A stretch of 6,177 bases of DNA from Quisquiliibacterium sp. (GTDB taxonomy: Bacteria; Pseudomonadota; Gammaproteobacteria; Burkholderiales; Burkholderiaceae_E): positions 1 through 6,177 of the forward strand of contig JAURMJ010000351.1 of the NCBI GenBank assembly GCA_030830765.1, given 5' to 3'. The notes below the pieces were generated by a model, which ran no database searches, was not told the DNA's origin, and saw only the letters and a list, made by a program, of their open reading frames with translations. Position numbers and translations under genes: made by a program. Shown in pieces: positions 1 to 6,177 of the stretch; the first letter of the stretch is position 1; the number at the start of each line of letters is the position of its first letter.

Positions 1-1674
1 GCCGCTCTCCTCGACAGGAATCCGTGACAATTCAAACTTTGCAGCACGCCCTGCACCGTGAACGAGTTCCGGGAACGCATTGGACAGACCGCCTGCGCCG
101 ACGTCATGAATCGACAGGATTGGGTTGTCTGCGCCTTGCGCCCAGCATTGATCCAGCACTTCCTGAGCACGGCGCTCGATTTCAGGATTACCACGCTGCA
201 CTGAATCAAAATCCAGTTCAGCCGTGTTGGTCCCGGCCCCCATGCTGGACGCCGCTCCGCCACCAAGGCCGATGCGCATGCCCGGACCGCCCAGCTGGAT
301 CAACAGGCTGCCTGGTGGCAAACCAAGTTTGTCCGTATGGCGGGAATCAACCGATCCGATGCCGCCAGCAATCATGATCGGCTTGTGGTACCCCCGGACA
401 CTGTCGGCGACATTCTGCTCGTAAGCGCGGAAATAACCGACCAGCGTCGGACGGCCAAACTCATTGTTGAACGCTGCGCCGCCGATGGGCCCTTCGATCA
501 TGATCGACAGCGGGCTGGCGATCCGCTCAGGCATCCCGTAGACATCCCGACCGCCATTGCGCAGCGACAGTTCCTGGGTGACGTCCTGATCACTCTCCCA
601 GGGTTGCTCGAATCCTGGAATATTCAAGTTGGAGACCGTGAATCCGGTCAGTCCGAATTTGGGGCGACCGCCACGACCTGTTGCGCCCTCATCGCGGATT
701 TCTCCACCTGCACCAGTCGAGGCGCCAGGGAATGGCGAGATTGCCGTCGGATGGTTGTGCGTCTCGACCTTGAGCAGCGTGTGCGTCGTCAGTTCATTGG
801 CTGAATACAGACCCTGGGGATCAACGCTGGGGAAAAAACGCCTGGCAAGTCCCCCTTCAAGAATTGCAGCATTATCCTCATAGGCAACCACGGTCCCCTG
901 TGGATGCGCTGCATGCGTTGCCCGGATCATTCCGAACAGCGAAGTGGGCTGTTCCTCCCCGTCAAGCGTCCAGCTCGCATTGAAGATCTTGTGCCGGCAA
1001 TGCTCCGAGTTGGCCTGCGCAAACATCATCAGCTCGACATCGGTCGGGTCGCGCCCGGCTTGATTGAAGGCTTCCAACAGGTATTCGATTTCGTCGTCGG
1101 AAAGCGCCAGTCCCAGCGTGCTGTTGGCTTCATCAAGCGCTGCACGCTGGCGCGCCATCACCGGAATCCGGAGCAGTGGTTTTCCGGCAAGAGAGGCGAA
1201 CATCTGCGCCGGATCCGGTTCGCTCAGCAATGCCGATTCGGTCATCCGATCATGCAGACAGGCCGACAACGCGTGCACTGTTGCCTCGTCGAAGCGGCTG
1301 CTCCCTCCGAGCAGTCCCTTGCGGCCAATGATCCGGTACTCGATGCCACGTTCGATGCGCTGTACAGCGATCATGCCGCAGTTATGTGCGATATCGCTGG
1401 CTTTGCTGGCCCAAGGGGAAATCGTCCCGATGCGAGGGACGACATAAACGGGTTGACCCTGGCGTTCGGACGTCGGGGCCTCGACTGCATCAAGCATCCG
1501 AGCAAGACGCCTGCGATTCTCGGCATCCAGTTCGGAATCAGACCAGATCACGTAGAAATAATGAGCCTGAAGACTCGAAACTCGCGTATCGATCTGCTTG
1601 AGCTCGTTGAGCAGACGTGTCTGACGAAAGGAGGACAGCGCCGGTTCACCCGGCAGGGTCAGGTAGACGGACAT
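1..1674 (-). CDS. purL: Phosphoribosylformylglycinamidine synthase (FGAM synthase), N-terminal 558 residues, cut by left window edge
   Basis: PurL catalyses the fourth step of de novo purine synthesis in the cytoplasm: FGAR + glutamine + ATP gives FGAM + glutamate. This is the long single-chain proteobacterial form (about 1,300 residues), so roughly 740-790 residues, including the rest of the synthetase domain and the C-terminal glutaminase domain, lie beyond the left edge. I translated all 558 codons and found no stop or frameshift. Visible landmarks are the N-terminal PurS-like domain (LPGEPALSSFRQ near residue 7; GTISPWASKASDIAHNCG near 85-102), ANSEHCRHK at 221-229, KVETHNHPTAISP at 302-314, GGAAFNNEFGRP near 398-409, GGGAASSM near 470, and SIHDVGAGGLSNA at 521-533. 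The ATG at 1674 gives the conserved N-terminus; no ATG or GTG lies upstream before an in-frame TAA within the gap, only a TTG. No Shine-Dalgarno precedes it. Relative to E. coli PurL there are about 16 extra residues near 361-377, as in Burkholderia PurL from memory. Family assignment is near certain. Confidence 0.97.
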   Translation of the reverse strand, partial: MSVYLTLPGEPALSSFRQTRLLNELKQIDTRVSSLQAHYFYVIWSDSELDAENRRRLARMLDAVEAPTSERQGQPVYVVPRIGTISPWASKASDIAHNCGMIAVQRIERGIEYRIIGRKGLLGGSSRFDEATVHALSACLHDRMTESALLSEPDPAQMFASLAGKPLLRIPVMARQRAALDEANSTLGLALSDDEIEYLLEAFNQAGRDPTDVELMMFAQANSEHCRHKIFNASWTLDGEEQPTSLFGMIRATHAAHPQGTVVAYEDNAAILEGGLARRFFPSVDPQGLYSANELTTHTLLKVETHNHPTAISPFPGASTGAGGEIRDEGATGRGGRPKFGLTGFTVSNLNIPGFEQPWESDQDVTQELSLRNGGRDVYGMPERIASPLSIMIEGPIGGAAFNNEFGRPTLVGYFRAYEQNVADSVRGYHKPIMIAGGIGSVDSRHTDKLGLPPGSLLIQLGGPGMRIGLGGGAASSMGAGTNTAELDFDSVQRGNPEIERRAQEVLDQCWAQGADNPILSIHDVGAGGLSNAFPELVHGAGRAAKFELSRIPVEESG

Positions 1675-1688
1675 CAGGGTGCGCCGTA

Positions 1689-1727
1689 ACAGGAGGGAAG
1701 ACCGCAATTATAAGGTCTTCCCCCTGT
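1689..1727. other. Strong hairpin (14-bp inverted repeat) between maeB and purL
   Basis: Positions 1689-1703 pair with 1714-1727: nine contiguous pairs (GGGAAGACC with GGTCTTCCC), a single bulged A at 1694, then five more pairs (ACAGG with CCTGT). The loop is ten bases, 1704-1713, and AT-rich. In minus-strand transcripts the structure begins about 47 nt after the maeB stop and ends 14 nt before the purL ATG. No U-tract follows on either strand, so it is not a textbook intrinsic terminator. It could still stabilise the 3' end of maeB mRNA, weaken read-through, or mask the purL start in a read-through transcript. The pairing is directly visible; the function is inference. Confidence 0.6.
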
Positions 1728-1734
1728 CCGGCAG
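1707..1734 (-). promoter_or_regulatory. Candidate sigma-70 promoter for purL
   Basis: A perfect -10 hexamer TATAAT lies on the minus strand at 1712-1707, entirely inside the loop of the hairpin spanning 1689-1727. With a 16-nt spacer the best -35 is CTGCCG (1734-1729), which matches TTGACA at only three of six positions, so the upstream element is weak. Transcription would begin near 1700, giving a leader of about 26 nt before the purL ATG and removing the 5' arm of the hairpin. I see no PurR-type operator. The -10 is exact, but the weak -35 keeps this tentative. Confidence 0.35.
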
Positions 1735-1770
1735 GCGCCCTCACCGTGGGGCGAGGCACCGATCGCAACT

Positions 1771-1787
1771 TACCTCAATTAGAGGTA
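1771..1787. repeat. Short inverted repeat over the maeB stop codon
   Basis: TACCTC (1771-1776) and GAGGTA (1782-1787) form a perfect 6-bp stem around a 5-nt AT-rich loop. The structure spans the maeB TGA stop (1775-1777). No U-tract follows on the minus strand, so it is not a convincing terminator, and a 6-bp stem of this kind can arise by chance. Confidence 0.25.
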
Positions 1788-4072
1788 GAAAACGCGTCAG
1801 CGGCAGCCAGTGCGGTCATGTTCACGATGCGGCGAACGGTGCTTTGCGCGTTCAGCACATGCGCAGACCCCGCGGCCCCTAGCAGGATCGGGCCGACCGT
1901 GATGCCCTTACCGCTGGTCATTTTCAGCACATTGAACAGGATGTTTGCGGCGTCCAGATTCGGCATCACAAGCAGGTTCGCATTGCCAGTCAGCGTGCTG
2001 TCATCCAGAAAGCTGCTGCGAACCTCCTCGGACAGCGCAGCATCACCATGCATTTCGCCATCACAAGGCACATCGGGCATCGATGCAGCGAAAAGATCAC
2101 GGGCTGCGCGCATCTTCAGCGCAGACTGGCGATCGCTCGACCCGAACATCGAATGTGAGACAAAGGCCACCCGAGGCGGAATTCCGAAACGACGGATTTC
2201 GATGGCGGCCAGTCGTGCGATCTCGGCCAGTTCCTCCGCACTCGGATTCTCGTTCACGAAGGTATCTGTGATGAACAGGGTGTGCTCGGGCAGCATCACA
2301 GCGTTCATGGTGCCCAGCGTGCTGACCCCCTGTTGCAGGCCAATGATGTCACGCACATGGCCCAGGTGCGCCTCGAAGCGACCGACCAAGCCGCAGAGCA
2401 TGGCATCCGCATCCCCTCGTTGCACCATCATCGCAGCAATCGTCGTAGTCGAACGACGCAGCGTTGCCTTAGCCATGTCGGGAGTGACTCCGCGACGACG
2501 CATCAGCAGGTGATAATCGCTCCAGTAGTCTCGAAAGCGCGGATCGTCTTCCGGATCGACCAGATCAAAATCAGTGCCAGGAGCAATCCTCAACCCCGCC
2601 TTTTCGATGCGCATCGCAATCACCGATGGGCGACCGATGAGAATCGGACGGGCAAGACCCTCGTCGATGACAACCTGAGCCGCGCGCAGAGAGCGTGGAT
2701 CCTCGCCTTCTGCGTAAACAACGCGCTTGAGCGACGAGCGTGCAGTATCGAACACCGGTCGCATCATCATGCCCGTATGGGAGATGAAGCGCTGCAGCGA
2801 ATTGCGGTAGGCGGCGATATCCTCAAGAGGCCGCTGCGCAACACCAGATTGCGCCGCAGCTTCGGCCACGGCCGGCGCAATCCGCGTGATCAGACGGGAA
2901 TCAAAAGGTTTCGGGATGATGTATTGCGGACCAAATGCCAGCTCCTGCCCCGAATACGCTGCAGCCACTTCATCGCTGATTTCGGCCTTGGCCAGCGCTG
3001 CGATCTCCTTGACGCAGGCAAGCTTCATGGCCTCGTTGATCGTGGTTGCACCGCAATCCAACGCGCCTCGAAAAATATACGGAAAGCAGAGCACATTGTT
3101 GACCTGGTTCGGATAATCCGAACGCCCAGTCGCAATGATGCAGTCCGGACGGGCCTTCAAAGCGAGTTCCGGGCGGATTTCCGGTTCAGGATTGGCCAAC
3201 GCCAGGATGATCGGCTGGCGCGCCATCGAGGCCACCATCTGCTCGGTCATCACGCCAGGGGCTGAGCAACCCAAAAATACATCGGCACCCTTGACGGCAT
3301 CGGCCAGCGTGCGAGCCTCGGTCTGACGCGCATACGGACGTTTTGATTCGTCCAAAGCGCCCTCACGACCCTCGTGGATCACGCCCTTGGAGTCGCAGAC
3401 CAGAATATTTTTCTTATCGACCCCGAGCGCCACCATCAGGTCGAGGCAGGCAATTGCTGCCGCACCAGCTCCCGAGACCGCGATCTTGACTTCGCCGAGC
3501 TTCTTCCCGACCAGTTCCAGGCCATTGAGCAGCGCCGCAGCAGAAATGATCGCCGTGCCATGCTGATCATCATGAAAGACCGGGATCTTCAGTCGCTCGC
3601 GAAGCTTTTTCTCAATGTAGAAGCATTCGGGCGCCTTGATGTCCTCAAGATTGATCCCACCCAGCGTCGGCTCAAGGGCAGCAATCACCTCGACCAGCTT
3701 GTCAGGATCTTTCTCGGCCAGTTCAATGTCAAAGACATCGATATCGGCAAACTTCTTAAACAGACAGCCCTTACCCTCCATCACAGGCTTTCCGGCCAGC
3801 GGACCGATATCGCCAAGGCCGAGCACTGCCGACCCATTGGTAATCACTCCCACCAGATTGCCGCGCGATGTGTACTCAGCCGCCAGCGTCGGGTCCTCCT
3901 GAATGGCCAGGCAGGCGTAGGCAACACCGGGGGAATACGCACGCGACAACTCACGCTGATTGGAGAGCGGCTTGGTCGGCGTGATGGATATCTTGCCGCG
4001 AGTCGGCGCGCGATGATATTCGAGGGCCGCGTCACGCAACGCACTCTCGGCTGGGGTCAGTTTCATGGGCAT
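1775..4072 (-). CDS. maeB: NADP-dependent malic enzyme with C-terminal phosphotransacetylase-like domain (MaeB type), complete
   Basis: This 765-residue protein matches E. coli MaeB (759 residues) along its whole length. The expected reaction is malate + NADP to pyruvate + CO2 + NADPH in the cytoplasm, linking the TCA cycle to pyruvate and NADPH supply. The malic N-terminal domain (about 18-150) has AYSPGVA with the likely catalytic Tyr46, GKPVMEGKG with the likely catalytic Lys101, and the metal ligands Glu143-Asp144 in [21 protein letters not shown] (166-174) supplies Asp168/Asp169. The Rossmann loop GAGAAA is at 201-206 and SDYPNQVNN at 318-326. The PTA-like domain covers about 430-760 ([11 protein letters not shown] near 448; [25 protein letters not shown]). 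In the family this domain is regulatory (acetyl-CoA sensing), and here too the Ser-Arg-Gly motif of true Pta is absent near residue 744. The start at 4072 is chosen over the ATG at 4123 because AAGGAG lies 5 nt upstream. NADP preference is inferred from the family. Confidence 0.97.
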   Translation of the reverse strand: MPMKLTPAESALRDAALEYHRAPTRGKISITPTKPLSNQRELSRAYSPGVAYACLAIQEDPTLAAEYTSRGNLVGVITNGSAVLGLGDIGPLAGKPVMEGKGCLFKKFADIDVFDIELAEKDPDKLVEVIAALEPTLGGINLEDIKAPECFYIEKKLRERLKIPVFHDDQHGTAIISAAALLNGLELVGKKLGEVKIAVSGAGAAAIACLDLMVALGVDKKNILVCDSKGVIHEGREGALDESKRPYARQTEARTLADAVKGADVFLGCSAPGVMTEQMVASMARQPIILALANPEPEIRPELALKARPDCIIATGRSDYPNQVNNVLCFPYIFRGALDCGATTINEAMKLACVKEIAALAKAEISDEVAAAYSGQELAFGPQYIIPKPFDSRLITRIAPAVAEAAAQSGVAQRPLEDIAAYRNSLQRFISHTGMMMRPVFDTARSSLKRVVYAEGEDPRSLRAAQVVIDEGLARPILIGRPSVIAMRIEKAGLRIAPGTDFDLVDPEDDPRFRDYWSDYHLLMRRRGVTPDMAKATLRRSTTTIAAMMVQRGDADAMLCGLVGRFEAHLGHVRDIIGLQQGVSTLGTMNAVMLPEHTLFITDTFVNENPSAEELAEIARLAAIEIRRFGIPPRVAFVSHSMFGSSDRQSALKMRAARDLFAASMPDVPCDGEMHGDAALSEEVRSSFLDDSTLTGNANLLVMPNLDAANILFNVLKMTSGKGITVGPILLGAAGSAHVLNAQSTVRRIVNMTALAAADAFSTSN

Positions 4073-4158
4073 GAGGTCTCCTTGATTTTGGTCTGCATTC
4101 TGCCCTCTACTGAATGGCAGCAATCACGAAATAGTCTTTGTACACGTCAACACTTGAA
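4073..4158 (-). other. Oxoprolinase-maeB intergenic spacer
   Basis: This 86-bp gap holds the maeB Shine-Dalgarno at its downstream end. A lone TTGACG (4150-4145, minus strand) resembles a -35 hexamer, but no acceptable -10 lies 16-18 nt downstream. No U-tailed terminator is visible. The gap is therefore compatible with read-through from the oxoprolinase gene, or with a maeB promoter I cannot recognise. Confidence 0.4.
4078..4083 (-). promoter_or_regulatory. Shine-Dalgarno deciding the maeB start
   Basis: AAGGAG on the minus strand lies 5 nt before the ATG at 4072 and 11 nt before the next in-frame ATG at 4066. It favours the 765-residue product over the longest open frame from 4123, whose extra 17 residues read across this site and do not resemble the N-terminus of known MaeB proteins. 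Confidence 0.8.
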
Positions 4159-6177
4159 TCACTTCCTGGCATCCTGCACCTCGCCGAATCCTCCGCCTCC
4201 AGGCGATTCAATGACGAACTGCTCACCGGCAGCCAGTTCTGCACGGTCGGCGTGAGCAAGCTCTTGAATGCTTCCGTCGTTGCGGACAACAAGATTGCGC
4301 CCGGCTGCGCCCGGCTGACCGCCGCCGAGCCCAAAGGCAGGATGTATGCGGCCATTGGACAGCATCGAAGCGGTCATTGGCTCGAGAAAACGGATGCGCC
4401 GGATTCCGCCATCGCCCCCGCGCCAACGTCCATTCCCGCCTGAACCATGTCGGATCTCGTAGCTTTCAAGTCGGACCGGAAAACGCAGTTCAAGCACCTC
4501 GGGATCGGTCAGGCGGGAATTGGTCATGTGAGTCTGTACAACGGATGTTCCGTCAAACCCGCCGCAGAGCGCACCCGTCTCATCAAAGCGCCCTCCTGCT
4601 CCTGAGCCGCCAGCAACCGTTTCATAGTACTGATAGGTCGCGTTGCCGAACGTAAAGTTGTTCATCGTCGGCTGACCGCTGGCCATCACACCAAGCGCTC
4701 CGTACAGGCAGTTGGTGATGCACTGAGAAGTCTCGACGTTGCCGGCAACAACGGCAGCCGGATAACGCGGATTTAACATCGAACCAAGCGGTACCCGCAC
4801 CTCGATTGGTTTCAGACAACCGGCATTCATCGGAATTTCATCGTCGACCAACGTTCGGAACACGTACAGCACTGCGGCCATCGTGACTGCCAACGGCGCG
4901 TTGAAATTGTTCGGCTGCTGTTCACTGGTGCCGGTAAAGTCAATCAGCGCACTTCGCGTGTTCCGATCCACGCTGATTCGTACTCGGAGCACAGCCCCGT
5001 TATCCAGCGGCATCGTGAACTGACCGTCTGAAAGGACGCCGATCACACGGCGCACTGATTCCTCCGCGTTGTCTTGCACATAGCCCATGTAGGCCTGCAC
5101 GACGTCCAGCCCGAAATGCCGCACCATCCTGAGAAGCTCCTCGCGCCCTTTCTCATTAGCGGCGATCTGGGCTCGAAGATCTGCAAGATTCTGGTCGATG
5201 TTCCGGGCCGGATAGCGGGCAGTGCTGAGCAGCTCACGGAATTGCGCTTCGCGCATCTGTCCGTTGCTGACCAGCCGGAAATTCGTGATCAGAACGCCTT
5301 CGTCATCGATCTGCCTGCTGTCGGGAGGCATCGAGCCTGGCGTGATCCCGCCGACATCAGCATGGTGGCCGCGCGATCCAACGTAGAACAGAATCTGATG
5401 CCCTGCTTCGTCAAACACTGGCGTGATCACGGTGATGTCAGGCAAGTGTGTGCCGCCCGCATAGGGATCATTCAGCACGAAGACATCGCCCCGATGCAGA
5501 TTCCCCGCGTTGTCCTGGATGACAGCCTGCACACTGGCGCCCATCGAACCGAGATGCACAGGCATATGCGGCGCATTAGCGACCAGATTGCCCTGCGCAT
5601 CGAAGACTGCACAGGAAAAGTCCAGACGCTCCTTGATGTTGACCGAGTGCGCAGTGTTCTGCAGCCGGTAGCCCATCTGCTCAGCGATCGACATGAACAG
5701 ATTGTTGAAGATTTCCAGCATGACCGGGTCTGCCTGGGTACCGACCGCGACCTGATGCGGCCGCGGTATAGCGCGATCCAGAACAAGATCACCGCGCGGA
5801 CTCATGCTGGCCCGCCATCCGGGCTCAATGACGGTCGTCGCGGTTTCCTCGACAACGATTGCCGGACCGATGATGGACTGGCCGATGCCGATTTTCTCGC
5901 GTCTGAGCAAGGCTGCCTGCTGCCAGGCACCCTCCGCAAACATGCGTACCGATTGGGCGATTTCCGGGTGGGCGCCCGAATTCACCGGCGCGTCAAGGGC
6001 GAGCGGCTGGCCCGCATCTTCGGTGCGCGCGCCCATGACCTCAACCACAACCGAGTCAAGGATTAGTGCGCGCCCTTCAAGAAGAAAAGAAAAACGCTGT
6101 CGATAGGCAGCTTCAAATCCGCGCTGCAGATGACTGATCTGCTCACCAAGCTTCAGGTCTGCCTCAAGGGCGACGGC
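4159..6177 (-). CDS. Fused hydantoinase/5-oxoprolinase (HyuA-HyuB), C-terminal 672 residues, cut by right window edge
   Basis: The family carries out ATP-dependent opening of cyclic amides, such as 5-oxoproline to glutamate or N-methylhydantoins, in the cytoplasm. Fragment residues 1 to about 145 are the tail of the HyuA half ([18 protein letters not shown] at 104-121). The complete HyuB half follows from about 150: [14 protein letters not shown] (180-193), [12 protein letters not shown] (236-247), [18 protein letters not shown] (268-285), [10 protein letters not shown] (476-485), [13 protein letters not shown] (517-529), [11 protein letters not shown] (550-560), [13 protein letters not shown] (578-590) and the glycine-rich end SPGGGGFGE (658-666). 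The order and spacing match mammalian OPLAH and bacterial single-chain homologues of about 1,200-1,290 residues, so some 530-600 N-terminal residues lie outside. The GTG at 6048 is not the start, because the frame continues open with HyuA-like sequence to the edge. The stop lies 86 bp before maeB on the same strand, so co-transcription is possible. The similarity favours 5-oxoprolinase, but the exact substrate cannot be fixed from sequence. Confidence 0.93.
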   Translation of the reverse strand, partial: AVALEADLKLGEQISHLQRGFEAAYRQRFSFLLEGRALILDSVVVEVMGARTEDAGQPLALDAPVNSGAHPEIAQSVRMFAEGAWQQAALLRREKIGIGQSIIGPAIVVEETATTVIEPGWRASMSPRGDLVLDRAIPRPHQVAVGTQADPVMLEIFNNLFMSIAEQMGYRLQNTAHSVNIKERLDFSCAVFDAQGNLVANAPHMPVHLGSMGASVQAVIQDNAGNLHRGDVFVLNDPYAGGTHLPDITVITPVFDEAGHQILFYVGSRGHHADVGGITPGSMPPDSRQIDDEGVLITNFRLVSNGQMREAQFRELLSTARYPARNIDQNLADLRAQIAANEKGREELLRMVRHFGLDVVQAYMGYVQDNAEESVRRVIGVLSDGQFTMPLDNGAVLRVRISVDRNTRSALIDFTGTSEQQPNNFNAPLAVTMAAVLYVFRTLVDDEIPMNAGCLKPIEVRVPLGSMLNPRYPAAVVAGNVETSQCITNCLYGALGVMASGQPTMNNFTFGNATYQYYETVAGGSGAGGRFDETGALCGGFDGTSVVQTHMTNSRLTDPEVLELRFPVRLESYEIRHGSGGNGRWRGGDGGIRRIRFLEPMTASMLSNGRIHPAFGLGGGQPGAAGRNLVVRNDGSIQELAHADRAELAAGEQFVIESPGGGGFGEVQDARK
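4296..4317. repeat. 10-bp tandem repeat inside the oxoprolinase gene
   Basis: The unit TGCGCCCGGC occurs twice back to back (4296-4305, 4306-4315), followed by two more matching bases. On the minus strand it encodes part of QPGAAGR (fragment residues 621-627). A 10-bp unit is not a multiple of three, so gain or loss of one copy would frameshift the last ~50 codons. The region has the same length as the matching stretch of mammalian OPLAH as I recall it, so the current copy number appears to be the normal, in-frame one. Confidence 0.5.

Noticed and set aside
904..1689. 261-codon plus-strand frame opposite purL
   Set aside because: The minus strand here encodes uninterrupted conserved PurL, and the antisense product has no recognisable features.
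1734..1758. Small GC hairpin (CGCCC/GGGCG) downstream of maeB as an intrinsic terminator
   Set aside because: The stem is only about five pairs and no U-tract follows on the minus strand, so it does not meet the terminator pattern.
2282..3265. 327-codon plus-strand frame opposite maeB, with similar long frames at 1617-2513 and 3374-4255
   Set aside because: All are antisense shadows of maeB, arginine/histidine/serine-rich with no recognisable motif. The maeB frame explains the whole region.
4073..4123. Longer maeB start at the ATG at 4123 (782 residues)
   Set aside because: The extra N-terminus is not MaeB-like and reads through the AAGGAG ribosome binding site that fits the ATG at 4072.
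4122..4150. Possible maeB promoter with -35 TTGACG
   Set aside because: The hexamer at 17-nt spacing (GTGATT) matches the -10 consensus at only two of six positions, so there is no usable promoter model.
4107..4355. 82-codon minus-strand frame crossing the oxoprolinase 3' end and the spacer before maeB
   Set aside because: It is an alternative frame over the conserved oxoprolinase C-terminus and looks like out-of-frame translation, with no supporting start signal.
5074..6066. 330-codon open frame on the plus strand opposite the oxoprolinase gene
   Set aside because: It lies wholly antisense to a well-conserved coding region and its translation resembles no family I know. Long antisense frames are expected in GC-rich coding DNA.
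1..6177. A previously undescribed system (defence, mobile element, CRISPR or RNA element)
   Set aside because: Nearly the whole window is covered by three recognisable metabolic genes with two short gaps. I saw no repeats array, integrase or transposase, tRNA or rRNA, or unexplained coding gene.

Overview
The window reads as ordinary chromosome of a proteobacterium, most likely a betaproteobacterium. The main clue is the PurL fragment, whose sequence, including a loop insertion absent from the E. coli enzyme, looks like Burkholderiales-type PurL as I remember it. This assignment rests on recalled family sequences, not on a search. The DNA looks moderately GC-rich, and coding is dense and entirely on the minus strand.

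Reading in the direction of transcription (right to left), there are three genes. (1) Positions 6177-4159 hold the C-terminal 672 residues of a fused HyuA-HyuB hydantoinase/5-oxoprolinase. Its frame is open to the right edge, so its start and most of the HyuA half lie outside. (2) Positions 4072-1775 hold a complete two-domain NADP-type malic enzyme (MaeB type: malic enzyme plus phosphotransacetylase-like domain) with a clear Shine-Dalgarno. (3) Positions 1674-1 hold the N-terminal 558 residues of phosphoribosylformylglycinamidine synthase (PurL), cut by the left edge. Codon-by-codon translation of the PurL part shows no stop or frameshift.

The gaps are short: 86 bp between oxoprolinase and maeB, and 100 bp between maeB and purL. 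The second gap holds a strong 14-bp hairpin whose loop carries a perfect TATAAT on the minus strand, just before purL. It could be a terminator or processing element for maeB, the purL promoter, or both.

The genes do not form one evident pathway. The oxoprolinase-type enzyme would hydrolyse a cyclic amide (possibly 5-oxoproline to glutamate) using ATP. The malic enzyme converts malate to pyruvate with NADPH production. PurL performs the fourth step of de novo purine synthesis using glutamine. Shared strand and short gaps allow co-transcription, but the sequence does not prove it. I found no RNA genes, CRISPR, insertion sequences, phage genes or sign of a new system; the only noncoding structure worth a second look is the hairpin/promoter element before purL.
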